64,000 nt of DNA from Mycolicibacterium porcinum. GTDB taxonomy: Bacteria > Actinomycetota > Actinomycetes > Mycobacteriales > Mycobacteriaceae. Below the pieces are notes generated by a model. It saw only the letters and a list, made by a program, of their open reading frames with translations, was not told the origin of the DNA and searched no databases. Below are positions 27,282 to 42,065 of the stretch, piece after piece. Position 1 is the first letter of the stretch. Each line of letters starts with the position of its first letter. Location: assembly GCA_001942045.1 (NCBI GenBank), contig MSTD01000012.1, forward strand, positions 62,001-126,000, written 5' to 3'. The translations under genes and the position numbers were made by a program.

Positions 27282-28823
27282 CAAGTCCATCCCTAACATG
27301 TCTTTGACCGCCAGGTGGCTGAACAGCATGCTGGTTCCGATCGGATTTCCGCCGCCCGGATACGCGGTGCCGCTCGGGGCGGCCATGGTGTTACCCGCGG
27401 CATACAGCCCGGCGATCACCTGACCGTCGGTATCGAGTACCCGCGCGGCGGTATCGGTACGCAACCCGCCCTTGGTGCCGAGGTCGGAGATGCCGAACGC
27501 GGCGGCGTGGAACGGGCCCTTCTCGATCGCGACGAGTGGCGACGCACCGCCGGAGAAGGCCCGGTCGTATGCCTCGTCGCCGCGACCGAAGTCCTCGTCC
27601 GATCCGGAGGCGACGAAGCCGTTGAAGCGGGCCACGGTGGCGGCCAGGCTCTCGGCGGGCACGCCGATCTTGACGGCCAGCTCTTCGAGGGTGTCGGCGG
27701 TGTGCCACAACCCGGCTTCAACGTAGCGCTGTGTGTCGACCATCGACACGTTGGTGGCCTTGACGGGAGGGACCTCGCCCTCGCGGTCGTCGTAGATCAT
27801 CCAGTACGGCAACGTCATCGAACCGTCGGCCAGCCGTGGCAGGATCGCGCGGCCGATGCGGTCGTAGGCCGCCGACTCGTTGACGAACCGTTCTCCGTTC
27901 TGGTCGACGAAGATGCCGCCGGTGAACCACAGGGCGAAGGCCGAGCGGCCATCCGGATGGGTCAGGCCCGGTGACCACCAGGCCTGGTCCATCAGGTCGA
28001 CGTCGGCGCCGACGGCGATCGCGGCCCGATGGGCGTGGCCCACGTTCGCCGGCGGTCCCATGGTGTCGCGGGCGACGCCGGGCACGCCGTGTTCCCGGCG
28101 CAGTTCGTCGTTGCCTTCGAAGCCGCCGGCGGCCAGCAGCACACCGCGCCGGGCGCGGATCGCGCTGCGCTCGCCGTCCGTTTCGACGATCGCGCCGGTC
28201 ACCTTCCCGTCCTCGACGACCAACTCCACCAGCGGGGTGTTGAGCCGAAGTGACGCATTCGGGTACTGCTCAATGGCTTTCAGGAACCGGGCGATCAATG
28301 CCCGGCCGCCGATGAAGTAGTCATCGGGCTGCTCCGCGCCGAGCCGGTCGGCGTCGAGCGGGCCCCGAACCAGCTCGCGCAGGTGCGGGGCCTTCTCCAC
28401 CTTGAGAGGCCGGGCCGCGATGTGGCGTTGGCCGTCGGTCCGGGCCTTGGGCGCCTTGCCGAAGTAGTCGGGCCACGGCATCGGCGCGAACTTCAAATTG
28501 TCGTCGGCCTCGAGGTACTCGATCAGCCCGGCGCCACCCCGGACATACGTGTCTTGCAGTTCCCGCGGAGTGCGGTCGCCGACGACGGCGTGGTAGTACT
28601 CCAGCGCATCCTCGATGGTGTCGTCGGTGCCGGCCCGCGTGAGCACCGGGTTGCACGGGAACCACACCCCGCCACCACCGGAATACGCTGTGGTGCCGCC
28701 GAATTTGTCGCTGGCTTCCACCAGGATCACCGACAGACCCTCACGGGCCGCGGTATAAGCACCGGTCACACCGCCACCACCGGACCCGGCGATCAGGACG
28801 TCACATGCTTCATCCCATTTCAT
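27279..28823 (-). CDS. FAD-binding 3-ketosteroid dehydrogenase-type protein (KstD family)
   Basis: Flavoprotein of 514 aa of the FAD_binding_2/KstD family. The N-terminal dinucleotide motif AGSGGGGVTGAY and SGGGGVWFP flavin loop are present. The C-terminal AYPGGGNPIGTSM carries the Tyr and Gly that correspond to the substrate-activating pair in delta-1-ketosteroid dehydrogenases. It would introduce a double bond into ring A. ATG 28823 lies 10 nt after the ligase stop. Cotranscription with a KshA-type oxygenase fits opening of steroid ring B. Delta-4 dehydrogenases are similar and cannot be excluded. Confidence 0.82.
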   Translation of the reverse strand: MKWDEACDVLIAGSGGGGVTGAYTAAREGLSVILVEASDKFGGTTAYSGGGGVWFPCNPVLTRAGTDDTIEDALEYYHAVVGDRTPRELQDTYVRGGAGLIEYLEADDNLKFAPMPWPDYFGKAPKARTDGQRHIAARPLKVEKAPHLRELVRGPLDADRLGAEQPDDYFIGGRALIARFLKAIEQYPNASLRLNTPLVELVVEDGKVTGAIVETDGERSAIRARRGVLLAAGGFEGNDELRREHGVPGVARDTMGPPANVGHAHRAAIAVGADVDLMDQAWWSPGLTHPDGRSAFALWFTGGIFVDQNGERFVNESAAYDRIGRAILPRLADGSMTLPYWMIYDDREGEVPPVKATNVSMVDTQRYVEAGLWHTADTLEELAVKIGVPAESLAATVARFNGFVASGSDEDFGRGDEAYDRAFSGGASPLVAIEKGPFHAAAFGISDLGTKGGLRTDTAARVLDTDGQVIAGLYAAGNTMAAPSGTAYPGGGNPIGTSMLFSHLAVKDMLGMDL

Positions 28824-28833
28824 TCGGCCCACT

Positions 28834-30516
28834 TCATAGATAACGCTGCCTCCCGTACTGCGCGAACTCGGCGTCCAGCGACTGCTTGTCATCGTCGCCC
28901 ATCGCCCGATACACGGGCGTTCCGCGTCCCGCCCACCGGTACACCACCTCGTCGGTGTGCCAACGTTCCTGCTGCAGCTCGCGTTTGAGCACCTTGTTCG
29001 ACCCGGTGACCGGCAGGTTCTTCGAGACCCGCAGGAACCGGGGAATTCCCTTGGTTCCCAGGTCATCCTGGCTCACCAAAAAGTCCACGAAGGCCGCGGC
29101 ATCGAAACCGTCGGGATCGGCCACCTCGATCGCGGCCATCACCTGGTCGCCCGACCGCGGGTCGGGCACCGCGAACGCGCCGGCCGCCACCACGGCGGGG
29201 TGGCGCCGCAGGACCCGCTCGATGTTGAGTGCCGAGGTGTTCTCGCCGTCCACCCGGATCCAGTCGCCGCGCCGGCCGGCGAAGTAGATGAACCCGGCCT
29301 CGTCGAGATAACCGAGGTCACCCGTCCAGTACCAACCGTTGCGGATGCGTTCGGCGTTGGCCTCATCGTTCTTGTAGTAGCCCTCGAACGTCCGGGTACC
29401 GAACTTGTCGACGATCTCCCCCACCGCGTCGTCGGGATTGACGACGCGGCCGTGCTCGTCGAAAACCGCTGGCACACAGTCGTTCAGCGTTTCAGGGTCG
29501 ACGATCGCCACTCCCTGATGCGCCGGGCGACCGAGTGCGCCCGGCGGCATGTCGGGGGCCAGCACCACTGCCCCACCGCCTTCGCTCGAGCCATAGCCCT
29601 CGAACAGTTCGGCGCCGAAGCGTCGCTTGAACTCGTTCTGGTCGTCGGGCGATGCCTCGGTACCGAAGCCCCGCACCAACGGGTTGTCGGCGTCGTCGGG
29701 TTTTTCCGGGGTGGCCATCAGGTAGCCGAGCGCCTTGCCCACGTAGGTGAAGAACGTCGCACCGAAATACCGCACGTCCGGCAAGAATCCGGACGCCGAG
29801 AACGCTCGCGTGAGGCACACCGTGGCACCGACGGCCAACGCCGGAGCCCACAGCGCCATGATGGCGTTGCCGTGGAACAGCGGCATGCAGCAATACTCCA
29901 CGTCTTCGCGGACATGGCCGAACTTCTCCGCCGCCGCGTAGGCGATCCGGGCCAGCCGGCCCTGGCTGCAGATCACCGCCTTCGAGGCACCCGTGGTCCC
30001 CGACGTGAATAGCAGCAAAAGCAGAGACTGGTCGTCGACTCCCGGAGCCACCGTGATTTGTGCACGATTTTCCGCGCCTGGGGCGGGTTTTCGTGCACAA
30101 ATCGCGTCTTGGTACGCCGGGTCGTCCACCACCAGGATCCGGCCGGGCTCCAGGCCCAGGTCGAGGTTTCGCAACCGTTCGGCACCCGCGGTGTCGGTGA
30201 CGATCAATTGGCAATCGGCATGGCGGATTTCGGCCGCCATCTCCGCGGCGCCACGGGTCGGATTGATCCCCACGATGGCCGCACCGGCGAGGGCGGCACC
30301 GCCCAGCCAGAACAGGAAGTCCGGCACGTTGTCCAAGAGCACGCCGACGTGGAATGGACCTTCGGCGCGTAGCGACTGGGCCAACGCCCCGCGCGCCGCG
30401 GACTCCGCGATCACCTCGTCCCAGGTCCAGTCGCGGTCGCGGGTACGCAGGCCGAGACGCTGATCGCCGACCCGGTCGAGCAACAGCGACGCGATGTCGG
30501 TCCGGGCCTCAGGCAT
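28834..30516 (-). CDS. Acyl-CoA synthetase (FadD1/FadD17-like)
   Basis: AMP-forming acyl-CoA ligase, 560 aa. Signature elements are the P-loop LLFTSGTTGASKAV near residue 178, the GYGSSEGGG adenylate motif, the hinge WTGDLGYLDE and the C-terminal lysine within SNKVLKRE. It activates a carboxylic acid as CoA thioester. The company of KstD and KshA enzymes suggests a steroid acid or steroid side-chain acid, by inference. Its ATG overlaps the NTF2-like gene's stop by 8 nt, so translation is coupled. Confidence 0.88.
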   Translation of the reverse strand: MPEARTDIASLLLDRVGDQRLGLRTRDRDWTWDEVIAESAARGALAQSLRAEGPFHVGVLLDNVPDFLFWLGGAALAGAAIVGINPTRGAAEMAAEIRHADCQLIVTDTAGAERLRNLDLGLEPGRILVVDDPAYQDAICARKPAPGAENRAQITVAPGVDDQSLLLLLFTSGTTGASKAVICSQGRLARIAYAAAEKFGHVREDVEYCCMPLFHGNAIMALWAPALAVGATVCLTRAFSASGFLPDVRYFGATFFTYVGKALGYLMATPEKPDDADNPLVRGFGTEASPDDQNEFKRRFGAELFEGYGSSEGGGAVVLAPDMPPGALGRPAHQGVAIVDPETLNDCVPAVFDEHGRVVNPDDAVGEIVDKFGTRTFEGYYKNDEANAERIRNGWYWTGDLGYLDEAGFIYFAGRRGDWIRVDGENTSALNIERVLRRHPAVVAAGAFAVPDPRSGDQVMAAIEVADPDGFDAAAFVDFLVSQDDLGTKGIPRFLRVSKNLPVTGSNKVLKRELQQERWHTDEVVYRWAGRGTPVYRAMGDDDKQSLDAEFAQYGRQRYL

Positions 30517-31072
30517 GGGCTTCGGCGGCGGCGCGCTTCTGGTCGATGTACTTCTGCGGCAGCTCTTCCTGGCTCAGCTTGGTCACACTGACCGGGCCGG
30601 TCTGGTAGGCGTCCTCACCGATGATCAGACCGTCGGCGTCGATCGGCCAGTTGATGAGTTGACGGAACAGCAGCAGGTAGTCGCCATCCGGATCGTCGAC
30701 CTCGACGCCGATAGCCTGGGCCGCCGCGCCCGGATAGATCATCTTCATCCAGCCTTCGGTCATCACCAGATCATCGTCGACGGCAAGGCGGTCGATCTCG
30801 AAAACGAGGTGGTTGGCACCGCTGGCCACGAAGGCCTCGTAGTAGGCGCGCACGCCCTCGGTGGTCTTCGGACCCATATCGGCATTGGCGTACCAGAAGT
30901 GGTAGTCCGGGTTGGGGCTCAGAGTCGCCATGAGCCGCTCCATGTCGGGCTCGGCCTCGGCCTTCATGTGCTCCAGAACGATGCTCAGCACCTGACGATG
31001 TCGCTCGTTGGTGGTGACGGCGAGACGCTCCTCCACGGGGACCCAGGTCTTGGTCGGGTCGATGATGGCCAT
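30509..31072 (-). CDS. NTF2-like/SnoaL-fold protein
   Basis: Protein of 187 aa with a cone-shaped NTF2/SnoaL fold: conserved-looking aromatic/acidic pocket residues in PDYHFWYANADMGPKTTEGVRAYYEAFV. This family includes ketosteroid isomerases and polyketide cyclases. It is first in the operon SnoaL-ligase-KstD-KshA. An AGGAGG stands 5 nt before ATG 31072. A steroid isomerase or hydratase-like role is plausible from context but not shown by catalytic residues. Confidence 0.75.
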   Translation of the reverse strand: MAIIDPTKTWVPVEERLAVTTNERHRQVLSIVLEHMKAEAEPDMERLMATLSPNPDYHFWYANADMGPKTTEGVRAYYEAFVASGANHLVFEIDRLAVDDDLVMTEGWMKMIYPGAAAQAIGVEVDDPDGDYLLLFRQLINWPIDADGLIIGEDAYQTGPVSVTKLSQEELPQKYIDQKRAAAEAHA

Positions 31073-31127
31073 ATCGGCCTCCTTTTCTGCGGGCTGCTGC
31101 GGGCTGCATCGCAATCTTGGCCAATGA

Positions 31128-31143
31128 GGTGACGTCCGTCACC
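31128..31143. promoter_or_regulatory. 16-bp palindrome upstream of the steroid-type operon
   Basis: GGTGACG-TC-CGTCACC, perfect 7-bp arms around 2 nt, 56 nt upstream of the first gene of the operon, within the divergent intergenic region to the DUF559 gene. It is a candidate operator. It does not resemble the KstR (TnnAACnnGTTnnA) site. Confidence 0.5.
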
Positions 31144-31304
31144 AGCCATGCGTCGGCCTATCACGCGAATTCACCCGACGCGCGTCGGATGGGGTGCCCC
31201 ACGCCGAAAGCAACACTATGGTCGTTCCGCCGCACTCAGGACAGCCATTGCGTTGCTTTCGAGGTCCACGGGAGCCGAATCGCAGCGGCTCACGTCCAAC
31301 AGGT

Positions 31305-32186
31305 GTGCGAATTCCGTTCCTCGGTAGTGAAGCCATCGCGGCCGGCCATCTCACCAGGGCCCAGCTGCGCAGCAGCTGTCGGCCGATATACCGCGATGTC
31401 TATGTGCCCCTTGAGCATCAACTACGTCTGCGCGACAGGATCGTCGGCATCAGCCTCGCATCGCCGGGCGCAGTGGTCGCCGGCCTGGCCGCCTCTGCGA
31501 TGCACGGTGCGCGATGGGTCGATGACGATGCCCCGATCGAACTCGTCGCGACGAACCGGCGTCAGCGAGGGTTGATCGTCCGCCGGGAAACCCTGCACGA
31601 GGACGAGTTCATGACCCTCGCAGGCATTCGCGTCACCACGCCCGCTCGCACCGTGTTCGACATCGGCCGCCACCTGCCGACGAACCGGGCCGTCGAGCGA
31701 ATTGACGCGTTGATGAATGCGTGCCCGGTCGATCTTGAGGACGTCGCGCTCATTGCGAAGCGCCACGCCCGCGCTCGGGGCCTGCGTCGGCTGCGGATGT
31801 CGCTGCAGTTGGCCGACGCGGGGGCCGAGTCTCTACCGGAGGCACGGCTGCGATTGCTGTTCATCAATGCCGGGCTACCCCGTCCCACAACGCAATTCGT
31901 CATCCTGGATGAGCGCGGGAACTATGTCCGCCGAATCGACATGTGTTGGGAACAGTACAAGGTGGGGGCCGAGTACGACGGGGATCAGCATCTAACCAGC
32001 CGGCATCAGTATGTGCTCGACATCCGGGTGAACCGAATGCTGCAACACCTCCGCTGGCACGTCGTACACGTCATCAAGGAAGACCGCGGCGAGGAGGTCG
32101 TATCGCAGGTGCGCACCGCTCTAATGTCGCGAGGCTGGCAACCAGGACCGCGAAATCAACGCAATGGCTGCTCGCCCGCGCTGTGA
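31305..32186 (+). CDS. DUF559/AbiEi-like PD-(D/E)xK nuclease-fold protein
   Basis: Mycobacterial protein of 293 aa. The N-terminal part (about 5-115) resembles the AbiEi-type antitoxin/winged-helix region. The C-terminal DUF559 domain belongs to the Vsr-like endonuclease fold, with candidate catalytic acids Glu179 (PEARLR), Asp212 and the VGAEYDGDQH strand (Glu223). The classic lysine after the second acid is not obvious, so nuclease activity is uncertain. GTG 31305 matches where homologues I remember begin; earlier ATGs at 31194 and 31218 are alternatives. No AbiEii toxin is adjacent, so a toxin-antitoxin role is doubtful. Confidence 0.7.
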   Translation: MRIPFLGSEAIAAGHLTRAQLRSSCRPIYRDVYVPLEHQLRLRDRIVGISLASPGAVVAGLAASAMHGARWVDDDAPIELVATNRRQRGLIVRRETLHEDEFMTLAGIRVTTPARTVFDIGRHLPTNRAVERIDALMNACPVDLEDVALIAKRHARARGLRRLRMSLQLADAGAESLPEARLRLLFINAGLPRPTTQFVILDERGNYVRRIDMCWEQYKVGAEYDGDQHLTSRHQYVLDIRVNRMLQHLRWHVVHVIKEDRGEEVVSQVRTALMSRGWQPGPRNQRNGCSPAL

Positions 32187-32215
32187 GCAACCACAGCGTT
32201 GTTCTCGCGTACGAC

Positions 32216-35360
<3,145 letters not shown>

Positions 35361-35363
<3 letters not shown>

Positions 35364-35382
35364 TGAGCGCTTGCGCGAAGAA
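35361..35382 (+). repeat. 22-bp repeated element at a stop codon (copy 2)
   Basis: Starts with the accE5 stop and is identical over 22 bases to the minus-strand element at 27260-27281. The core GAGCGCTTGCGCGAAG contains a GCGCTTGCGC near-palindrome. Confidence 0.85.
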
Positions 35383-35395
35383 GCGACAGCACTGA
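35363..35395 (+). CDS. 10-codon mini-ORF bridging accE5 and maf
   Basis: It opens at TGATG on the accE5 stop, encodes Met-Ser-Ala-Cys-Ala-Lys-Lys-Arg-Gln-His and ends TGA directly abutting the maf ATG (TGAATG). maf lacks a convincing Shine-Dalgarno, so reinitiation from this mini-ORF is plausible. It shares its first six codons with the mini-ORF at 27241-27279. Confidence 0.45.
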
Positions 35396-36034
35396 ATGAT
35401 CCGGGTCGTTCTCGGTTCGGCATCGACAGGCCGGCTTGGCGTTCTGCGCCAGGCCGGCCTCGATCCGTTGGTGGTGGTGTCGGGCGTCGACGAGGACGCC
35501 GTCATGGCGTCGTTGGCCGGTGCCCCACCGGAAAAGGTGGTGAGCGGGCTGGCCGCGGCCAAGGCCGACGAGGTGTTCACCCACCTGCCCCCGGCGATCG
35601 CCGGGGACTGTGTCGTCATCGGTTGCGATTCGATGCTGCTGCTCGACGGGCAGCTGTGTGGCAAGCCCGGAGACGTCGAAACCGCGCGCAAGCAGTGGCG
35701 GGCGATGGCGGGCCGGACGGCTCAGCTGCATTCGGGTCATGCGGTGCTCGTCGTACGTGACGGGGCGGTCGCCCATCGCCTCGCCGATACCGGTATCACC
35801 GCAGTGCATTTCGGTTCGCCCTCCGAGGCGGACCTGGAGGCATATCTGCGCAGTGGCGAACCGCTCGGTGTCGCAGGCGGTTTCACGCTCGACGGGTTGG
35901 GCGGTTGGTTCATCGACGGTATCGACGGTGATCCCTCCAACGTGATCGGGCTGAGCCTGCCCCTGCTGCGCCGAATGCTCGCTGCGGCGGGCGTTTCCGT
36001 GGCACAGCTCTGGGCATCGCGCGTGCAGAGCTGA
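35396..36034 (+). CDS. maf: Maf family nucleoside triphosphate pyrophosphatase
   Basis: House-cleaning enzyme (212 aa) hydrolysing non-canonical or methylated dNTP/UTP-type nucleotides. Family landmarks are the N-terminal VLGSASTGR loop, the conserved [12 protein letters not shown] strand-loop (the catalytic Asp), [10 protein letters not shown] and the C-terminal [12 protein letters not shown]. It starts at ATG 35396 immediately after the mini-ORF stop. Members of the YhdE and YceF subgroups differ in substrate, and the subgroup is not assigned here. Confidence 0.9.
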   Translation: MIRVVLGSASTGRLGVLRQAGLDPLVVVSGVDEDAVMASLAGAPPEKVVSGLAAAKADEVFTHLPPAIAGDCVVIGCDSMLLLDGQLCGKPGDVETARKQWRAMAGRTAQLHSGHAVLVVRDGAVAHRLADTGITAVHFGSPSEADLEAYLRSGEPLGVAGGFTLDGLGGWFIDGIDGDPSNVIGLSLPLLRRMLAAAGVSVAQLWASRVQS

Positions 36035-36039
36035 CGGAC

Positions 36040-36717
36040 CTACCCGGCCGATGATCGCGGCGGCACCATGACGTTGGGCGATTCCGTGTGGAGGCGTTCG
36101 AGGGTCGTGGCCAGCTTCATGCCGGGCGGGAGGCCCGAGCCTGCGGGAAAGATGGTGACCCGCCAGATGCTGTTCAGGTCGTTCTCGGTGAAACACGTCT
36201 TGTCCGGGCACGGCACGCATTGCTGGTTGGCACCGCAACCCGGAACGACGGGAATTCCCAGCTTGTTGATGATGCGGTAGATGTTCTCGGTGTTGCCACC
36301 GACCAATGCTGTGCTGCCGGCGGGCAGTTTTGACACGGTCTGCACGATCGGCTCTACCGCGGCTTCGGTAGGGGTCGCGGGGTCCCCGTTGGGCAGCTGC
36401 ACGACTGGTAGGCCTAGCGGATCCGCCGTATAAGCGACCGTCTGCTTCGATCGCAGGGCACTCGACGAGTAAACGTTTGTGAACTTCACATCGCGGAGCA
36501 CTGAACGAATGGCCTTTCCGTGGCGTATTCCGTTGGCAGACAAGGGCAAAGCCGGTTCACTGAAGACGGGTTCCCCATGCTCCACGATGTAGACGACGAT
36601 CGGGCCGCGATCCGGCGCTGCGTACCCGAATCCCGCCGACCCGAACACGAACACAGCACATACGAGCGCCACGGCAGCAGCGACTCTGGAGATAGCGGCG
36701 ATAGCCCGTGTGGTCAC
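36040..36717 (-). CDS. Secreted histidine-phosphatase-like protein with altered active site
   Basis: Exported protein of 225 aa: a signal peptide (about 1-34, ending GYAA) and then the histidine phosphatase fold. The strand VVYIVEHGEP stands where the catalytic (R)HG motif should be: His47 is kept but the preceding Arg is Glu46. SSALRSKQTV fits the family's SxLxRxxQT helix. The second catalytic His motif (VGHxxT-like) reads LVGGNTENI and lacks the histidine. A phosphatase of reduced activity or a pseudoenzyme is inferred. Four cysteines near 155-175 may form disulfides. The GTG start 36717 has GGGAGG 8 nt upstream. Its stop lies 5 nt from that of maf. Confidence 0.78.
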   Translation of the reverse strand: MTTRAIAAISRVAAAVALVCAVFVFGSAGFGYAAPDRGPIVVYIVEHGEPVFSEPALPLSANGIRHGKAIRSVLRDVKFTNVYSSSALRSKQTVAYTADPLGLPVVQLPNGDPATPTEAAVEPIVQTVSKLPAGSTALVGGNTENIYRIINKLGIPVVPGCGANQQCVPCPDKTCFTENDLNSIWRVTIFPAGSGLPPGMKLATTLERLHTESPNVMVPPRSSAG

Positions 36718-36993
36718 GAATGGAACCTCCCGTTGAGGGTGGGCGCGGCGGCGGGTCCATGCCAGCCACTGCGGTTGATCTCGCATTCGGGAAGCTACCG
36801 ATGACGTATCCGCACCCCCGTCGAATCCCGTTGAGCGAGACCACTGTTCGGTAACACTCGCTCACGGCCACCGCGCCGAGGTGTAACGCTTGACCATCGG
36901 CCGGTCGGCAGTGACCAAATTGCAACCTTTTCGAGAAGGCGGCGCGCCGCGTCGATACCCGAATAGTCTCAACCACGGGTTGACACTGGGCCG

Positions 36994-37221
36994 ATGCCAG
37001 TCGAAGAAACAATGTGGGATGTTCGCGTCGGACGCGACTTCGAGACAAGCGATCTGGAGCGGCTGCGCGCCGCATTCGCCGACATCATCGCCAAGCGCCT
37101 GTCTCCGGGCAAGCGACTCCTGCGGGTGGTGACCTGGTCTCAGAACGGCGGCTCACTGTTCCGCGCCAACAATGGCGCACGCCGGTTCGCCGTGGCCTAC
37201 GAGGTGGCATTCACCGCATAG
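36994..37221 (+). CDS. Hypothetical 75-aa protein
   Basis: Small protein without a family I recognise. It is soluble, charged (ETSDLERLRAAFADIIAKRL looks helical) and ends in a hydrophobic strand (RRFAVAYEVAFTA). Codon usage, with strong G/C at third positions in most codons, matches the neighbours. No clear Shine-Dalgarno precedes ATG 36994; TTGACA at 36980-36985 is too close to the start to be a -35 for it. It lies between a divergent phosphatase-like gene and sseA. Confidence 0.55.
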   Translation: MPVEETMWDVRVGRDFETSDLERLRAAFADIIAKRLSPGKRLLRVVTWSQNGGSLFRANNGARRFAVAYEVAFTA

Positions 37222-37284
37222 CCGGGACCTCGGACATGGGCACTGCGACGCCGCGAATATCCGGACCGACGGTACGCTCTTGGT

Positions 37285-38177
<893 letters not shown>

Positions 38178-38181
<4 letters not shown>

Positions 38182-38597
38182 GCTCGATGCCGGACGCCTT
38201 GGCGGAGGTCGTCTCCGACTTCCAGGAGGTGACCGGCCAGGACAAGCTGCAGCTGCTGCTGGAATTCGCCAACGAGTTGCCGCCTTTGCCGAGTCATCTC
38301 GAAGAGGCGGCGATGGAGCCGGTTCCGGAATGCCAGTCGCCACTGTTTCTGGACGTCGACGCCTCCGACCGGGGCAACGTTCGGCTGTACTTCAGCGCTC
38401 CCCCGGAGGCTCCCACGACGCGCGGGTTCGCCGCGATCCTGGCGGAGGGCCTGGACGGCCAGTCGGCCGATGACATCCTGGCGGTGCCCGATGACTTCTA
38501 CACCGCGCTGGGCCTGGCCGCGTTGATCAGCCCGCTGCGCCTGCGCGGCATGTCGGCGATGCTGACGCGGATCAAGCGCCGGTTGCGCGCGGCCTGA
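38178..38597 (+). CDS. SufE-family sulfur acceptor protein
   Basis: SufE-like protein (139 aa) with the conserved persulfide cysteine Cys52 in PECQSPLFL. Its ATG overlaps the sseA stop (ATGA), tying it to sulfur transfer from SseA. It is equivalent to Rv3284. In classic systems SufE accepts sulfur from SufS; here the rhodanese is the adjacent donor. Confidence 0.88.
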
Positions 38598-38825
38598 GGC
38601 CGCCACACCCCACCCACCAACACGCCCACGGCATTTGGCCAATATCGTCGCACCCGCGGGCCAACCGGATTAGCGTCGGGCTGTCCATCGCGACGCGAAT
38701 TTCGCACGTCAACAGGAGCGATGTGCCCGCGGACGGACGTCGACGAAAACCTACTCACCGGTAACCTATACCGGATTGGGAAGCCTCAAGGTGCGGCGCA
38801 TAAACTGCCCGCGATAGATTCTTAA

Positions 38826-40655
<1,830 letters not shown>

Positions 40656-40675
40656 CGCCCAGCTCTTTCCGTCGG

Positions 40676-40702
40676 GGCCGTAGTCACCACGTGACTACGG
40701 CC
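40676..40702 (+). terminator. Hairpin terminator after accA3
   Basis: An 11-bp perfect stem (GGCCGTAGTCA / TGACTACGGCC) with a 5-nt loop begins 20 nt after the accA3 stop. No U-tract, as usual for mycobacterial hairpins. Confidence 0.7.
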
Positions 40703-40743
40703 TCGCGGCGTTTCTCGGCCACCGACTATGGAACGCTGAGTAC

Positions 40744-41076
40744 GTGGAACCTGTGGAGATCAACAACGGCCAGTGGTATCTGCGTGGGCTGCGCGCCGAC
40801 GATCGAGTCGATGACCGGCCGGCACTCACCGACCTGGGCGAGGACGACCTGGATTACGTGCACGACGCCGCGGACGGCTGGGCCGACGACACCCGCTACA
40901 CGTGGGCGGTATGCGAGCCGACCACCGGCGAGCTGCTCGCCGAGGTCATCCTCGATCCCGTGACGGGATTCCTCAGCAGTCGGGGTCGTCCCGGGTTCGA
41001 GGACGCCGCCGCAATCTCGGAGGACACGGTGCGGCGCTATGCGGCGCAGGTGTTGGGGCTGGAGGTGCACACGTGA
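40744..41076 (+). CDS. GNAT-like partial-domain protein
   Basis: Protein of 110 aa whose opening ([15 protein letters not shown] ... [19 protein letters not shown]) resembles the first strands of RimJ/RimL-type GNAT acetyltransferases. The acetyl-CoA-binding motif (Q/RxxGxG/A) is absent, so it is too short for a working enzyme. The GTG start has no strong signal; the stop overlaps the mdh start (GTGA), indicating cotranslation. It may be a degenerate acetyltransferase retained in the mdh transcript. Confidence 0.6.
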   Translation: MEPVEINNGQWYLRGLRADDRVDDRPALTDLGEDDLDYVHDAADGWADDTRYTWAVCEPTTGELLAEVILDPVTGFLSSRGRPGFEDAAAISEDTVRRYAAQVLGLEVHT

Positions 41077-42062
41077 ACCCGACCCCCAAGGTCGTGACCG
41101 TGACCGGGGCCGCCGGCCAGATCGGCTATGCCGCCCTGTTCCGCATCGGTGCGGGCGCCCTGCTGGGACGCGACGTGCCGGTGAAGCTGCGCCTGCTGGA
41201 ACTGCCCTCGGCGATCCGGGCGGCCGAAGGTGTGGTCATGGAACTGGTCGACAGCGCCTTCGACGGGCTGGTCGACATCGAGATTCATGACGACCCGGTG
41301 CGGGCGTTCGACGGTGTCGACGTCGCGCTGCTGGTCGGGGCGCGGCCGCGAAGCAAAGGCATGGAACGTGCCGATCTGTTGGCGGCCAACGCCGCGATCT
41401 TCGCCGAGTCGGGCAAGGCCCTGAACGCCGGCGCGGCCAACGACGTGCGCGTCGTCGTGGTCGGCAACCCGGCCAACACCAACGCGTTGGTGGCCGCGGC
41501 TCACGCCCCCGACATCCCGTCCGAGCGGTTCACCGCGCTGACCCGGCTCGACCACAACCGGGCTGTCGCGGCGCTGGCCGCGCACGCTGGTGTGCACGTG
41601 ACGGACGTGTCCCGGGTGACCGTGTGGGGCAACCACTCCCCGACGATGTACCCGGACATCTTCCATGCGGTGGTCGACGGGCGTCCGGGCGCCGACTACG
41701 CCGCCGACACCGACTGGCTGACCGACGATTTCATCCCGACGGTGGCCACCCGTGGCACCGCGATCATCGAGGCTCGGGGCACCTCCTCGGCCGCGTCGGC
41801 CGCCAACGCCGCCATCGACCACGTCCGCGACTGGGTGGACGGCACCGACCCCGATGACTGGACCTCGGTCGCACTGCCGTCCCCCGGCGTCTACGGGGTG
41901 CCTGAGGGTGTGGTCGCCTCGCTTCCGGTACGGGCGGTCGACGGGGCCTGGGAGATCGTCGAGGGCCTGGAGGTCAACCACTTCTCCCGGGCCCGGATCG
42001 ACGCGTCGGTGGCCGAACTGCTCGAGGAGCGCCACGCCGTCGAACGGCTGGGCCTGCTGTAG
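41073..42062 (+). CDS. mdh: Malate dehydrogenase
   Basis: NAD-dependent malate dehydrogenase of the TCA cycle, 329 aa. Visible are [16 protein letters not shown] (Rossmann loop), [16 protein letters not shown] (active-site loop with substrate arginines), [24 protein letters not shown] (catalytic Asp/Arg) and [12 protein letters not shown] (catalytic His). GTG start in GTGA overlap with the small gene before it. In M. tuberculosis mdh lies elsewhere (Rv1240), so its presence between accA3 and sigF is a difference in gene order. Confidence 0.95.
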   Translation: MNPTPKVVTVTGAAGQIGYAALFRIGAGALLGRDVPVKLRLLELPSAIRAAEGVVMELVDSAFDGLVDIEIHDDPVRAFDGVDVALLVGARPRSKGMERADLLAANAAIFAESGKALNAGAANDVRVVVVGNPANTNALVAAAHAPDIPSERFTALTRLDHNRAVAALAAHAGVHVTDVSRVTVWGNHSPTMYPDIFHAVVDGRPGADYAADTDWLTDDFIPTVATRGTAIIEARGTSSAASAANAAIDHVRDWVDGTDPDDWTSVALPSPGVYGVPEGVVASLPVRAVDGAWEIVEGLEVNHFSRARIDASVAELLEERHAVERLGLL

Positions 42063-42065
42063 CGG

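Noticed and set aside
31117..31124. TTGGCCAA palindrome, also at 38635-38642
   Set aside because: Eight bases are too short to be meaningful at this GC content with only two copies.
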